Counted from the stretch's first letter, positions 24,328-32,508 are shown. The stretch is DNA of 32,641 nt from an uncultured Bacteroidales bacterium (GCA_937896895.1 CALBNV010000089.1:1-32641), one strand, 5' to 3'. Translations and numbers: made by a program. Notes: generated by a model not told the origin, from the letters alone.

Positions 24328-24356
24328 CAAAAGTACATTTTTTTTCTAAATCCAAA
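24328..24356 (-). promoter_or_regulatory. promoter for the 6S-like RNA
   Basis: On the minus strand, TTTG (24353-24356) is followed 17 bases later by TACTTTTG (24328-24335), a perfect -7 box. The spacing is slightly shorter than usual. Transcription would begin near 24321, about 75 bases before the folded rod. The RNA would then need 5' processing, or a weaker start exists closer in. Confidence 0.5.
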
Positions 24357-24407
24357 GTAGTCCTCAATTTTTTTTGATTATACGATTTTTATACACAAGA
24401 CCGAAAC

Positions 24408-24596
24408 TTAGTCTGAGACCTCGTCACGCCATCCATCTCTGATTGTGTCTGTGTGCCGGCATTCAACCTCAATGGCCCTGACCGCATTTTCAACCTGCTC
24501 GTTGATGATTGATTCGACATCAATGCCGGCAGCATGTCTGCCTGTATGAAACTGAAGTCGAGGAAGTCTTTTTTCAGACGTTGTTTGAAGTATCAT
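24408..24596 (-). CDS. possible small protein of 62 residues, unrecognised
   Basis: The ATG at 24596 opens MILQTTSEKRLPRL and the frame closes after ECRHTDTIRDGWRDEVSD. The codon choice looks coding-like and the centre (GIDVESIINEQVENAVRAI) would make an amphipathic helix. A near-consensus -7 box (TATTTTTC on the minus strand) lies upstream. It sits just beyond the terminator of the preceding operon. I recognise no family, and it may be spurious. Confidence 0.4.
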   Translation of the reverse strand: MILQTTSEKRLPRLQFHTGRHAAGIDVESIINEQVENAVRAIEVECRHTDTIRDGWRDEVSD

Positions 24597-24653
24597 TGTT
24601 TGACATGGCTTATTAATTTTCAGGAAAAATACAAATTGAAATAATATGAAAGG

Positions 24654-24692
24654 AAAAAAACGAGTTTCGCCGAAAAAATTTCTCGGCGGAAT
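24654..24692 (-). terminator. rho-independent terminator of the DUF6175-like operon
   Basis: On the minus strand, CCGCCGA and TCGGCG pair around an AT-rich loop, with one bulge, and are followed by AACTCG and seven T. It lies about 45 bases after the stop of the gene at 24734 and ends the three-gene operon. Confidence 0.75.
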
Positions 24693-24733
24693 CGTGAAAT
24701 AATCAAGGTGACTTCTGATGGTGTCGGAAAACA

Positions 24734-25300
24734 TTATTTCCAGTTTATGGTGACATTCCTCATCTCGATGCGGCACTCGTCGATGTCGAAGCTGACGACC
24801 GGCAACACTTTTGTCGTTGAGGGATTTATTTTCCCGGGGATTTCAATGACAAATTTCACAGGGACATCGGTTATTGTTTTGAAACTGTCGCTGTACGAGT
24901 ACGTCCAGCCGTTATGTTCCACGCCGTCATTGTCGTATGCCAACAGGTTGTGCCCGACCTGAATTTCCTTGTTCAGGTCATGATTGATGAATCTCCCCGT
25001 GATCTTCACTGTCTGTGTCCCCTTGCCGCCTACGACCGAAACAAGTTCAAAATCAAGCCATTCGTCGCACGGGTTTGATATTGTCATTTCATTGTTCTCG
25101 GGCGTTTTTTGAGTTTTTGTTGCAGCAGGAGCCTGTTGTTCTTCTTTCTTTTTACGGCTGACTTTTTTTTCTCTCTTGGTTGTGTTGTCCCGAGCCTTGA
25201 GGGTGTGCTGCTCATACGGGTCGTCCGACTGCGCGGATGCTGTTTCCGGCATTGCGGAGACAAACATGAGAGCAATCAAGATGTAAAATACTTTCTTCAT
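24734..25300 (-). CDS. secreted protein of unknown function, paralog of the adjacent lipoprotein
   Basis: This is a 188-residue protein with a signal peptide (MKKVFYILIALMFVSAMPETASA). A charged, disordered linker (residues 25-70, rich in K, R, E and Q) joins it to a beta-sandwich domain (72-188). That domain opens ISNPCDEWLDFELVSVVGG, includes NHDLNKEIQVG and AYDNDGVEH, and ends DECRIEMRNVTINWK. The domain is shared, in the same order, with the upstream lipoprotein. This one has a linker and an ordinary signal peptide instead of a lipobox. The cysteines in NPCD and DECR may form a disulfide. It is the third gene of the operon (15-bp gap). The fold resembles DUF4352-like immunoglobulin domains, but that is not certain. 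Confidence 0.72.
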   Translation of the reverse strand: MKKVFYILIALMFVSAMPETASAQSDDPYEQHTLKARDNTTKREKKVSRKKKEEQQAPAATKTQKTPENNEMTISNPCDEWLDFELVSVVGGKGTQTVKITGRFINHDLNKEIQVGHNLLAYDNDGVEHNGWTYSYSDSFKTITDVPVKFVIEIPGKINPSTTKVLPVVSFDIDECRIEMRNVTINWK

Positions 25301-25315
25301 ATTTGACTTTAAATT

Positions 25316-25792
25316 TTATTTGTCTTCTTTTTTTATTCTTTTCCAAATGATTGGAACATTTTTAATTTGGATGTCACAATCATCGATTTTGAAGGTGATC
25401 GCCGACATTTTCTTCACTTTTTTCGGAACCACTTTGCCTGGGATGTCAATTGAGACGAAAACTTTTTTGTCGGTGCGGGCTTGGTATGTCTTCCCCATCC
25501 TGGCACTGTGTTCAACGCCTTCGGTGTCATAGCAGACGAAGTTTTCGCCAACATTCAGATCTTTGTTGACATCTCTGTTTATGATGCGGAAGTTAAGCAC
25601 CATTGTTTGTTCTTCCTTGTCGCCTATCAAAGAGATGAGCTTGAAATCGAGTTTGTCTCCTTCGCATGGGTTGCTGATTTCGATGGTGTCGCTTGAATAC
25701 TTGATTTTCTGATAAATCGTGCTGCATGACGTGGAAAGCAGGACTATCATTGCAATTCCGGAAAGTAAAAACAATTTTCTCATATAATTCAT
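25316..25792 (-). CDS. lipoprotein of unknown function, paralog of the downstream secreted protein
   Basis: This is a 158-residue lipoprotein with the signal MRKLFLLSGIAMIVLLSTSC. Either the ATG at 25792 or the one at 25783 may be used; the latter gives the cleaner signal. The mature domain reads ISNPCEGDKLDFKLISLIGD, INRDVNKDLNVGENFV, CYDTEGVEH and DDCDIQIKNVPIIWKR. This aligns along its whole length with the downstream gene, including NPC(D/E), DxNKxxxVGxN, D-x-GVEH and the final DxCxIxxxNVxIxWK. The pair arose by tandem duplication. It is the second gene of the operon, 14 bp after the DUF6175-like gene. Confidence 0.75.
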   Translation of the reverse strand: MNYMRKLFLLSGIAMIVLLSTSCSTIYQKIKYSSDTIEISNPCEGDKLDFKLISLIGDKEEQTMVLNFRIINRDVNKDLNVGENFVCYDTEGVEHSARMGKTYQARTDKKVFVSIDIPGKVVPKKVKKMSAITFKIDDCDIQIKNVPIIWKRIKKEDK

Positions 25793-25806
25793 TTTAAGTC
25801 AATAAT

Positions 25807-27246
25807 TTACAATATCAGCCATGCTTCTCCCGGGCCTCTCATGTAGATGGTGCTTTCGATATTGTAGTTGTCAAGGAGGAACTCTTGAAGCTGGGTGACG
25901 TATTCGTTGGAGTCGAGTCGGCGCACGGCTCCTTTTTTGTTCAGTGTTATCATCGGAATCATCACCTGGTTGAATGTCAGCACGTTAGGGGTTATGTTCC
26001 GGGTCGGGTTGTTGTCTATGGTGTTATCCTGAAGCCAGTAATATATGATATCGCATAGTTTCGTCTGTTTCCCTTCATAATCGAATTTTGATCTCTGGAA
26101 GTCGAATTTCGACTTGTCTGTCTTTTTGATTTTCACTGTGATGCGATGGCCGTCGGTTTCCATTTTCTTGTAATGGCTTTGTATTTTGTCACAGAAGTCG
26201 TCAACATAGTTGATGACGGCTTCTTCAAGGAGTGTGTTCACCGTCGCGACTCTCGATGGATGACCGTCGCCGTATGCGTGCGCTATCTCCACGGCGTTCG
26301 AGCATGGGTCAACGGCACGCATGTTGAATGCCACATAACGGTAGTCGTCGATTTCATAGAGTGCGAAGTCGAGGTCAACGATGTAATCGACGTTGGCGGT
26401 ACGTTTTATGCGGTCAAGTGGTGACTCCTTGACGGTGCCCGACAGTCCGTACCCGTCGCCGACCATGGCGTTCTCGTCATTTTCAAGGTTCAGGCTTTTG
26501 AGCAGGAACTCAAGGCTTATCGTCTCAAACCCTCGCGAGGCGAAAATCTCGTTCAGCGAGGATGTCACAAGACGCAAGTCGCGGCTGTCCTCCCTCCCGA
26601 AGATGTTGTAGTCGGGTATGGTCTGCACTTTCCCCGTCTCGTCTTCCCATTTCTGCACAAAATCCATCTCGGTGCAATAAACGTCGGCCGGGACGACCAT
26701 TATCACAGGTTTCAGATACTTCCCGGCGATGGTCTCCTGAGGCTTTTCGGCGAATCCTTTATCTTGCATGTACTGCACAAGATTGTCGTACAGCACCTGC
26801 ACTTTGATAATGGCGTCAACGCCGTAGTCAAGTTCCCTGACATCTGTCTCCCATGATTTCTGGACATATCTGCCATATTTCCCGACAACTCTCTTTGACT
26901 TGGGAATAGAAAGAAAATCAACAAAATACGATTCGTCGGCCTCTATCACGCTTTCTTTTACTATGGCCGGTTTCGGACGCGTTTTGGTTGAGGCTGGCAG
27001 TCCGCGAAGAAGGCACACCGCCACCGCATCACGCTGGGCGCATTCATGCGCCTCCTCAAGCGTGTTGGCGATAATACGCATCTCGATGATCACAGTCCCC
27101 TTCGGCCCCACGCCGCCGATACACACGTCAAATTGCGCATTGAGGATGTTGTCGGCGTCCCTGTTCTGCGCAACAGCCGAAAACAGGAAAACGCCAAACA
27201 CAAATGACAATGTCAGTGACAGTCTTTTCAGTGCCGTATTTCTCAT
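25807..27246 (-). CDS. secreted DUF6175-like protein, first gene of an unknown operon
   Basis: This is a 479-residue exported protein; the signal peptide includes LSLTLSFVFGVFLFSAVAQ. Residues 30-100 have an alternating Ala/Glu pattern (ANTLEEAHECAQRDAVAVCLLRG) like the LPP20/CsgG-type modules of Bacteroidota. From about residue 180, KYLKPVIMVVPADVYCTEM, the later SPLDRIKRTANVDYIVDLDF and the C-terminal VLTFNQVMIPMITLNKKGA recall DUF6175, a Bacteroidota family of unknown function. A near-match -7 box (TAATTTCG, minus strand, 27352-27359) lies about 110 bases upstream. The two following genes are 14 and 15 bp away, so a three-gene operon is likely. Its function is unknown. Confidence 0.75.
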   Translation of the reverse strand: MRNTALKRLSLTLSFVFGVFLFSAVAQNRDADNILNAQFDVCIGGVGPKGTVIIEMRIIANTLEEAHECAQRDAVAVCLLRGLPASTKTRPKPAIVKESVIEADESYFVDFLSIPKSKRVVGKYGRYVQKSWETDVRELDYGVDAIIKVQVLYDNLVQYMQDKGFAEKPQETIAGKYLKPVIMVVPADVYCTEMDFVQKWEDETGKVQTIPDYNIFGREDSRDLRLVTSSLNEIFASRGFETISLEFLLKSLNLENDENAMVGDGYGLSGTVKESPLDRIKRTANVDYIVDLDFALYEIDDYRYVAFNMRAVDPCSNAVEIAHAYGDGHPSRVATVNTLLEEAVINYVDDFCDKIQSHYKKMETDGHRITVKIKKTDKSKFDFQRSKFDYEGKQTKLCDIIYYWLQDNTIDNNPTRNITPNVLTFNQVMIPMITLNKKGAVRRLDSNEYVTQLQEFLLDNYNIESTIYMRGPGEAWLIL

Positions 27247-27438
27247 CGTTTGTAATGTTATTGTTACTCTTCACCCTGCCATGTCGGTCAGAACCTCCAA
27301 CCCGACTTGACAAAGCCGCCGCTGACGCGGACGTGTGCTCATTCAAGGCTGCGAAATTAAATATTTTTTGGATATGTCCATATCATTTCTGATATTTTTT
27401 TTCACCTTATTAATATGCCTCCCTTCCGAAATTTTTCG

Positions 27439-27446
27439 TATCTTTG
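27439..27446 (+). promoter_or_regulatory. -7 promoter box for prfB
   Basis: TATCTTTG is a perfect -7 match, 23 bases before the prfB ATG at 27470. Confidence 0.55.
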
Positions 27447-27469
27447 CCGCTTCAAATCCAATCGAGAAA

Positions 27470-28580
27470 ATGATCACATCTGAAAGCCAGAAAGAACTAT
27501 GTAAGAGGATCGATGCCTTGAGGAGGTATCTTTGACATCGACACGAAGCTGTCGCAAATAGCAGAATTGGAAGAACAGACGAAAGCCGACGGCTTCTGGG
27601 ACGACCCGAAGAACGGCAAGGTCGTCATGCGCAGGATGCGCGACATCAAGAGCTGGGTGACGGCCTACGACGACATCGTGAAGGCCAACGACGACCTCGG
27701 CGTGCTGTACGACTTCGCCAAGGAAGGCGAGGCGACGGAAGAGGAAGTCGATGCGCAATACGACCTGACAATAAAACTTGTTGACGAACTCGAGTTCCGC
27801 AACATGCTTCACGAAGAGGCCGACTCGATGAGCTGCGTGCTGAAGATCAACGCGGGGGCGGGCGGCACCGAGTCGCAGGACTGGGCGGAGATGCTCATGC
27901 GGATGTACATGCGCTACGCCGAAGCCCATAACTACAAAGTGCGCGTCAGCAACATCCTCGACGGCGACGACGCCGGCATCAAGTCGGTGACGATGGAGAT
28001 CGACGGCGACTATGCCTACGGCTACCTCAAGGGCGAGAACGGAGTGCACCGCCTCGTGCGCGTCTCCCCGTTCAACGCGCAGGGCAAACGCATGACCTCG
28101 TTCAGCTCCGTGTTCGTGTCACCGCTCATCGACGACACGATAGAAGTCGTCATCGAACAGTCACGCCTCTCGTGGGACACCTTCCGCAGCGGCGGCGCGG
28201 GCGGACAGAACGTCAACAAGGTGGAGTCGGGCGTCAGACTGCGCTATCAATACAAGGATCCGTACGACGGCCATGAGGAGGAAATTCTCATTGAGAACAC
28301 CGAGTCGCGCGACCAGCCGAAGAACAAGGAGAACGCCCTCCGCCTCCTGAAATCGCAGCTGTACGACAAGGAGCTGCAACACCGCATGGAGGAGAAAAAC
28401 AAGATCGAGGCGAACAAGAAGAAGATCGAATGGGGCTCGCAGATACGCTCCTACGTCTTCGACGACCGCCGCGTCAAAGACCACCGCACCAACTACCAGA
28501 CCAGCAACGTGCAGGGTGTCATGGACGGCAAGATCGACGAGTTCATCAAGGCATATCTGATGGAGTTCGGGCAGAAGTAG
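27470..28580 (+). CDS. prfB: peptide chain release factor 2, with programmed +1 frameshift
   Basis: RF2 reads UGA and UAA stop codons and releases the finished protein. The gene is in two frames. The first (27470-27535) gives 21 residues, ends LRRYL and stops at TGA. A +1 shift at CTT-TGA-C moves the ribosome to GAC at 27534, and the second frame runs to 28580, giving about 369 residues. The stimulators are in place: an AGGAGG Shine-Dalgarno-like block (27521-27526) three bases before CTT, and C after TGA. The body has the peptidyl-tRNA hydrolysis motif SGGAGGQNVNK, with GGQ, and the RF2 C-terminus. In-frame TGA at codon 22 is the autoregulatory sensor of RF2 level. It should be annotated as a joined, intact gene. 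Confidence 0.96.
27521..27536 (+). promoter_or_regulatory. RF2 programmed frameshift site
   Basis: AGGAGG-TAT-CTT-TGA-C is the canonical RF2 recoding site. The purine block acts as an internal Shine-Dalgarno and the slow TGA decoding lets peptidyl-tRNA slip from CTT to TTT. Low RF2 gives more frameshifting and so more RF2. Confidence 0.95.
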
Positions 28581-28672
28581 TTAAAAGTTAAGAGAGGAGA
28601 GTTAAGAGAGGAGAGTTAAGAGAGGAGAATTAAAAGAGGAGAGTTAAAAGAGGAGAGTTAAAAGAGAATTAA
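28581..28672. repeat. 14-bp purine-rich tandem repeat after prfB
   Basis: About six copies of AGTTAAGAGAGGAG, drifting to AGTTAAAAGAGGAG and AATTAAAAGAGGAG, run directly from the prfB stop. The strand is almost pure purine plus T. It ends just before a REP-like hairpin. No function is evident; it may be slippage-generated. Confidence 0.75.
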
Positions 28673-28678
28673 GAAGGT

Positions 28679-28705
28679 GGAGAATCGCGTAGCGGTTCCA
28701 TATCC
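28679..28705. repeat. second REP-like copy
   Basis: GGAGAATCGCGTAGCGGTTC continues as CATATCC. It differs at only two positions from the copy at 22346-22372 (AACC/AATC and CAC/CAT). Its stem carries one G-T pair. It lies between the tandem repeat and the CstA gene. Confidence 0.65.
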
Positions 28706-28750
28706 GTGGAATTATAAACGTTGATTATTGTTAAATTTAATATTTGAGAA

Positions 28751-30421
28751 ATGGTTACATTCATTATTGCATTGATTGCGTTGGTTTTGGGTTATGTTTT
28801 TTACGGAAGATACATCGGGCGGTTGTTTGACATGGACCCGAAGCGTCCGACGCCTGCCATGACGAAGGCCGACGGCATGGATTACGTGCCGATGCCGACG
28901 TGGAAGGTGTTCATGATCCAGTTCCTCAACATAGCGGGTCTCGGTCCCATCTTCGGTGCCATCATGGGTGCGCAGTTCGGCACGGCATCGTATCTCTGGA
29001 TCGTCTTCGGCACGATCTTCGCCGGCGCGGTCCACGATTTCTCTTCCGGAATGATGTCAATGAGAAGAGGCGGCGAGAGCCTCCCGCAGCTCATCGGACG
29101 TTATCTCGGGAAGAGGGTCAAAAGTTTCACGCTGATTCTCACATTGTTTTTCCTCATCCTTGCCGGGACGGTCTTCGTGTCGCAGCCAGCACAAATCATC
29201 GTCGGCACTTTTGACGGACAAACTGCATACGAGAAGATTGCCAATGATACTGCTGTTGACGAAAGCACACGTATCTACCAGATGACCAACTATGATGTTA
29301 AAATTGCAGATGACCAAAATTCGGAGAATGAGCAAGTTGCAATAGAAAGTGCAGTTCCTGACCACATACCATTCTACAAGAACATCTATTTCTGGATTAT
29401 CCTGATATTCGCATATTATCTCGCCGCGACGCTGTTCCCTATCAACACAATCATCGGAAGGATCTATCCGATTTTCGCCATCGCACTGCTGTTCATGGCG
29501 ATAAGCCTCATGTTTGTGTTGCTTGCGCGATGGCCCGACCTGCCGGAAATGTGGAACGGTTTCGGGACGAAGTTCGACCCTGCACCTATCTTCCCAATGT
29601 TGTTTGTGTCGATTGCTTGTGGTGCCATCAGCGGTTTCCATGCGACACAGTCGCCTATGATGGCGCGATGCCTGAAGAACGAGAAACACGCACGCCCGGT
29701 ATTCTACGGCGCGATGGTGGCCGAAGGCATCGTGGCGCTCATCTGGGCAGCCGCCGCGACTTCATTCTTCCAGGATCACGGCCCGACTTATACAACAGTT
29801 GTCAATGGCGTCCCGCAGGAAGTCGGCTACGGTGCCGGTGCTATCGTCAATTTCATCTGTCACAGCTGGTTGGGAAGACTCGGCGGTGTCCTCGCCGTCC
29901 TCGGTGTCGTGTTCGCGCCTATTTCTTCCGGCGACACCGCGTTGCGTGCGGCACGTCTGATCGTCGCAGATGCCTTGCATGTCGAACAGAAAAATTTCAA
30001 GAACCGTATGCTCATCAGCGTCATCATTTTCGCGGTATGTTCCGGCTTCCTGATGTTTATGATGAACGACCCCGCCAATTTCGGCGTGATATGGCGTTAC
30101 TTCGCATGGAGCAACCAGGTGATGGCTGCTATTACATTGTGGGCAATCACCGTTTATCTTACAACAAAACGCAAGAATTATTTCGTCACCCTCATCCCGG
30201 CAATGTTCATGTCGGTAGTCGCCACGACATTCATCCTCGAGGCACCTTCAGGCGCATACGTCGTCGGCAAAGGCATCGCCCCCGGATTGGCGTTGACAAT
30301 AGCGATTCTTGTCACAATAGGATTTACCGCCGCTTTCTACCTGTGGAAAAACGGCAAGATCGATATCGGCCCGGAGATTGAAGACCTCCCGAAACTGAAG
30401 ACACCAAAGTTCAAAGACTGA
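28751..30421 (+). CDS. cstA: CstA family (carbon starvation) peptide/pyruvate transporter
   Basis: This is a 556-residue multi-spanning inner-membrane protein of the CstA family, which takes up peptides or pyruvate, often under carbon limitation. Landmarks are the N-terminal YGRYIGRLFDMDPKRPTPA, the conserved QFLNIAGLGPIFGAIMGAQFG, HDFSSGMMSMRRGGESLP, and SGFHATQSPMMARCLKNE. A soluble insert of about 55 residues (roughly 155-215) splits two membrane segments. The C-terminus is a further pair of membrane helices. The substrate cannot be told; with two exported peptidases in this window, peptide uptake is attractive. The next gene follows after 3 bp. The 170 bp upstream hold repeats and no clear promoter box. 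Confidence 0.93.
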   Translation: MVTFIIALIALVLGYVFYGRYIGRLFDMDPKRPTPAMTKADGMDYVPMPTWKVFMIQFLNIAGLGPIFGAIMGAQFGTASYLWIVFGTIFAGAVHDFSSGMMSMRRGGESLPQLIGRYLGKRVKSFTLILTLFFLILAGTVFVSQPAQIIVGTFDGQTAYEKIANDTAVDESTRIYQMTNYDVKIADDQNSENEQVAIESAVPDHIPFYKNIYFWIILIFAYYLAATLFPINTIIGRIYPIFAIALLFMAISLMFVLLARWPDLPEMWNGFGTKFDPAPIFPMLFVSIACGAISGFHATQSPMMARCLKNEKHARPVFYGAMVAEGIVALIWAAAATSFFQDHGPTYTTVVNGVPQEVGYGAGAIVNFICHSWLGRLGGVLAVLGVVFAPISSGDTALRAARLIVADALHVEQKNFKNRMLISVIIFAVCSGFLMFMMNDPANFGVIWRYFAWSNQVMAAITLWAITVYLTTKRKNYFVTLIPAMFMSVVATTFILEAPSGAYVVGKGIAPGLALTIAILVTIGFTAAFYLWKNGKIDIGPEIEDLPKLKTPKFKD

Positions 30422-30424
30422 CCG

Positions 30425-31690
30425 ATGGCCTTCAACGACGCGACCCGTCTGTTCATCGAGACTCAACTTCATGATGACATACGTCAGCTGGCACTGAAGA
30501 AAACGCCGGCTGGCGTTGACAAGTTGTTAGCACTCAGGCAGATAGAAGCACGTCAGATACTGTCAAAGAAAGTGCCGTCGTGGGCGTCAAACCCCGACTT
30601 GCTCTTTCCGAAACACCTACCTTTAGAACAGTGTTCCTCAGAACTGACAGCGAAATACAAGAAAAAAATCTTTGAGACACACTGCGGTGCGTCTTTACAG
30701 CCGGACAACCACAATCCGCATTCCACGTTCATCGATCTGACCGGCGGCCTCGGCATTGACTCGTATTTCCTTTCTGAAAATTTCCAAATCGCATATTATG
30801 TTGAAAATCAGAAGGAATTATGCGATTTAGCGGAAAACAACTTCCGCGTTCTCGGCAGAAAAATCCACATCATAAACACCAACGCCGAGTCATTTCTAGA
30901 AAAATATTCGTGTGATTCGTGTGATTCGTGGTGTGATTCGTGGTGTGATTCGTGGTGCATCTTCGTGGACCCCGCCCGCCGCGACGCCCTCAACCGCAAG
31001 ATGGTCTCGCTCCACGACTGCAGCCCCGATGTCGTCGAACTGCGGGAAAAAATGCTTGAGGTTGCGGAACACATCTTGATAAAAGCCTCGCCGATGCTCG
31101 ACATCTCGTTGATTTGCAACGAGTTGAAAAACATAAAAGAGATTCACGTCGTCTCGGTGAAAAACGAATGCAAGGAGATTCTGATTTTGCTCGAACGTGG
31201 CTTTGAAGGCAAGATAAAATTCGTCTGCGTTAATTTGAGACAGAACGAACAAGATTTGCATGATGAGTTTTGTTGTCTTGAAGACGACGAAAGAAACGCC
31301 GTCCCGAGTTTCGCCGTCACAATAAGGAAATATCTCTACGAGCCGGACTCGTCGTTGATGAAAGCCGGCGTGTTCAAGCTCATTTCACAACATTATTATA
31401 TTGATAAATTACACGTTAACAGTCATTTATACACTTCTGACAATCTGATTCCTGATTTCCCGGGACGCATCTTTGAAGTTGTCGGTTTTGCACCTTTTAA
31501 CAAAAAAGTCAGGAAAGACTTGCTAAAAGACGTAAACGAAGCCGCTGTCGCCACACGCAATTTCCCGTTGAGTGCCAACGACTTGCGGAAAAACCTCGGC
31601 CTTCAGGAGAGCGACGACACCTTTGTCTTCGGCACGACGATAAGAGGCGACAAGAAAGTCATCATTCTTTGCAAAAGAGGCAACCGATAA
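30425..31690 (+). CDS. class I SAM-dependent methyltransferase-like protein with THUMP-like C-terminus
   Basis: This is a 421-residue cytoplasmic protein. A helical N-terminal region (1-95) precedes a Rossmann methyltransferase core: FIDLTGGLGIDSYFL (motif I), YYVENQKELCDLAENNF (motif II), and IFVDPARRD (DPAR in the motif IV position). The C-terminal part (about 330-421) includes YLYEPDSSLMKAGVFK and NDLRKNLGLQESDDTFVFG, the THUMP-like domain seen in this Bacteroidota family. The target is unknown; RNA or protein modification is inferred. A CDSW repeat (residues 163-177) interrupts the core just before the DPAR strand (see findings). It starts 3 bp after cstA but is probably unrelated in function. 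Confidence 0.83.
   Translation: MAFNDATRLFIETQLHDDIRQLALKKTPAGVDKLLALRQIEARQILSKKVPSWASNPDLLFPKHLPLEQCSSELTAKYKKKIFETHCGASLQPDNHNPHSTFIDLTGGLGIDSYFLSENFQIAYYVENQKELCDLAENNFRVLGRKIHIINTNAESFLEKYSCDSCDSWCDSWCDSWCIFVDPARRDALNRKMVSLHDCSPDVVELREKMLEVAEHILIKASPMLDISLICNELKNIKEIHVVSVKNECKEILILLERGFEGKIKFVCVNLRQNEQDLHDEFCCLEDDERNAVPSFAVTIRKYLYEPDSSLMKAGVFKLISQHYYIDKLHVNSHLYTSDNLIPDFPGRIFEVVGFAPFNKKVRKDLLKDVNEAAVATRNFPLSANDLRKNLGLQESDDTFVFGTTIRGDKKVIILCKRGNR
30911..30955 (+). repeat. 12-bp tandem repeat inside the methyltransferase gene
   Basis: Three copies of TGTGATTCGTGG follow a shortened 9-base copy. The block is in frame and encodes CDS-CDSW-CDSW-CDSW, so each unit adds four residues without breaking the protein. 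The unit TGTGATTCGTGG resembles dispersed ATTCGTG repeats of this group. Confidence 0.85.
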
Positions 31691-31700
31691 GAAAAGTCTA

Positions 31701-32477
31701 TTACTTTTCGTCCCACGCCACTCTCTTCATAATGAATTTCGTGCGGAATCTCGACCCGTCTTCCCTCTGGCGCAGTGCTGTCCAAACCATCTGATTTTCA
31801 TCACACTGCTCGATGTCCCACCACTCATAGAACATCTCCCCGCCGACCTCCTGCTGCCAACGGCTTGCAAGCCAGTTGCCGTCAACACTGTATTCATTGT
31901 ATGGATTGGTACTCGGAACCCACTCGCCATTCGCGTAATTGTAATAAATATACTTGTTGTTATCCAGATACTGCCACCTGTGGTTAACAGCCCCGCCGTA
32001 AGTGGTATCACCCTGAGCCTCAACACCTTCCCATGTGCCGATAATTAAACCAGAATAGTCATTTCCTATTTTCTTATAAACTTCCTCGCCGCTGTAGTCG
32101 AATTCAGGGTGGTCGATATACCTGAATTTCGACACGATCAATGACTCATCGGTGATCTCCTTGACAGAATGCTCTGTAATGTGACCGCTGCGTCTCTTCA
32201 CCCTGATGACATTCCCGTCAACGGCATAGACCTCATTCACCTTGACCATCCACTCGTTATATTTAGTCAACGAAGCCAACGATGTCCCGTCTTCATGAAA
32301 CTCACGGACAGTCCTCACGTTGGTCAATTCCTCAACACCATCAAACGACTCCGACCTCCATTCACCGATGATTTTCTCCCTGATTTCGGCTTCGCTCGGG
32401 ACGTTCTCATTTCTCGCACACGACAAGACAAAACAGAGCAAGACAAACCCTGCCAGATATAATACGATTCTCTTCAT
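31701..32477 (-). CDS. lipoprotein with two lipocalin-like domains
   Basis: This is a 258-residue lipoprotein; the ATG at 32477 gives MKRIVLYLAGFVLLCFVLSC with a lipobox, and the longer N-terminal extension is rejected. Two similar units follow. The first opens KIIGEWRSESFDG and includes REFHEDGTSLA. The second, from about residue 145, opens LIIGTWEGVEAQGD and includes WQYLDNNKYIYYN. Such (I/L)xGxW ... F..DG.. pairs are typical of lipocalin-like domains in Bacteroidota lipoproteins. The ligand is unknown. It converges on the methyltransferase gene with a 10-bp gap and has its own promoter box. Confidence 0.75.
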   Translation of the reverse strand: MKRIVLYLAGFVLLCFVLSCARNENVPSEAEIREKIIGEWRSESFDGVEELTNVRTVREFHEDGTSLASLTKYNEWMVKVNEVYAVDGNVIRVKRRSGHITEHSVKEITDESLIVSKFRYIDHPEFDYSGEEVYKKIGNDYSGLIIGTWEGVEAQGDTTYGGAVNHRWQYLDNNKYIYYNYANGEWVPSTNPYNEYSVDGNWLASRWQQEVGGEMFYEWWDIEQCDENQMVWTALRQREDGSRFRTKFIMKRVAWDEK

Positions 32478-32500
32478 TTCAGTAAATTTACAATCGGTCG

Positions 32501-32508
32501 CAAAAGTA
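32501..32508 (-). promoter_or_regulatory. -7 promoter box for the lipocalin-like lipoprotein gene
   Basis: On the minus strand this reads TACTTTTG, a perfect -7 match, 23 bases before the ATG at 32477. Confidence 0.55.

Noticed and set aside
27533..27535. TGA near the start of prfB read as a disabling mutation
   Set aside because: The surrounding AGGAGG-TAT-CTT-TGA-C is the known programmed frameshift site.
29530..30381. A 283-residue plus-strand frame within cstA
   Set aside because: It has high Arg/Pro/Cys content, no domain, and overlaps the clearly conserved CstA frame.
30911..30955. CRISPR-like short repeats
   Set aside because: Units are head-to-tail with no spacers and are inside a coding frame.
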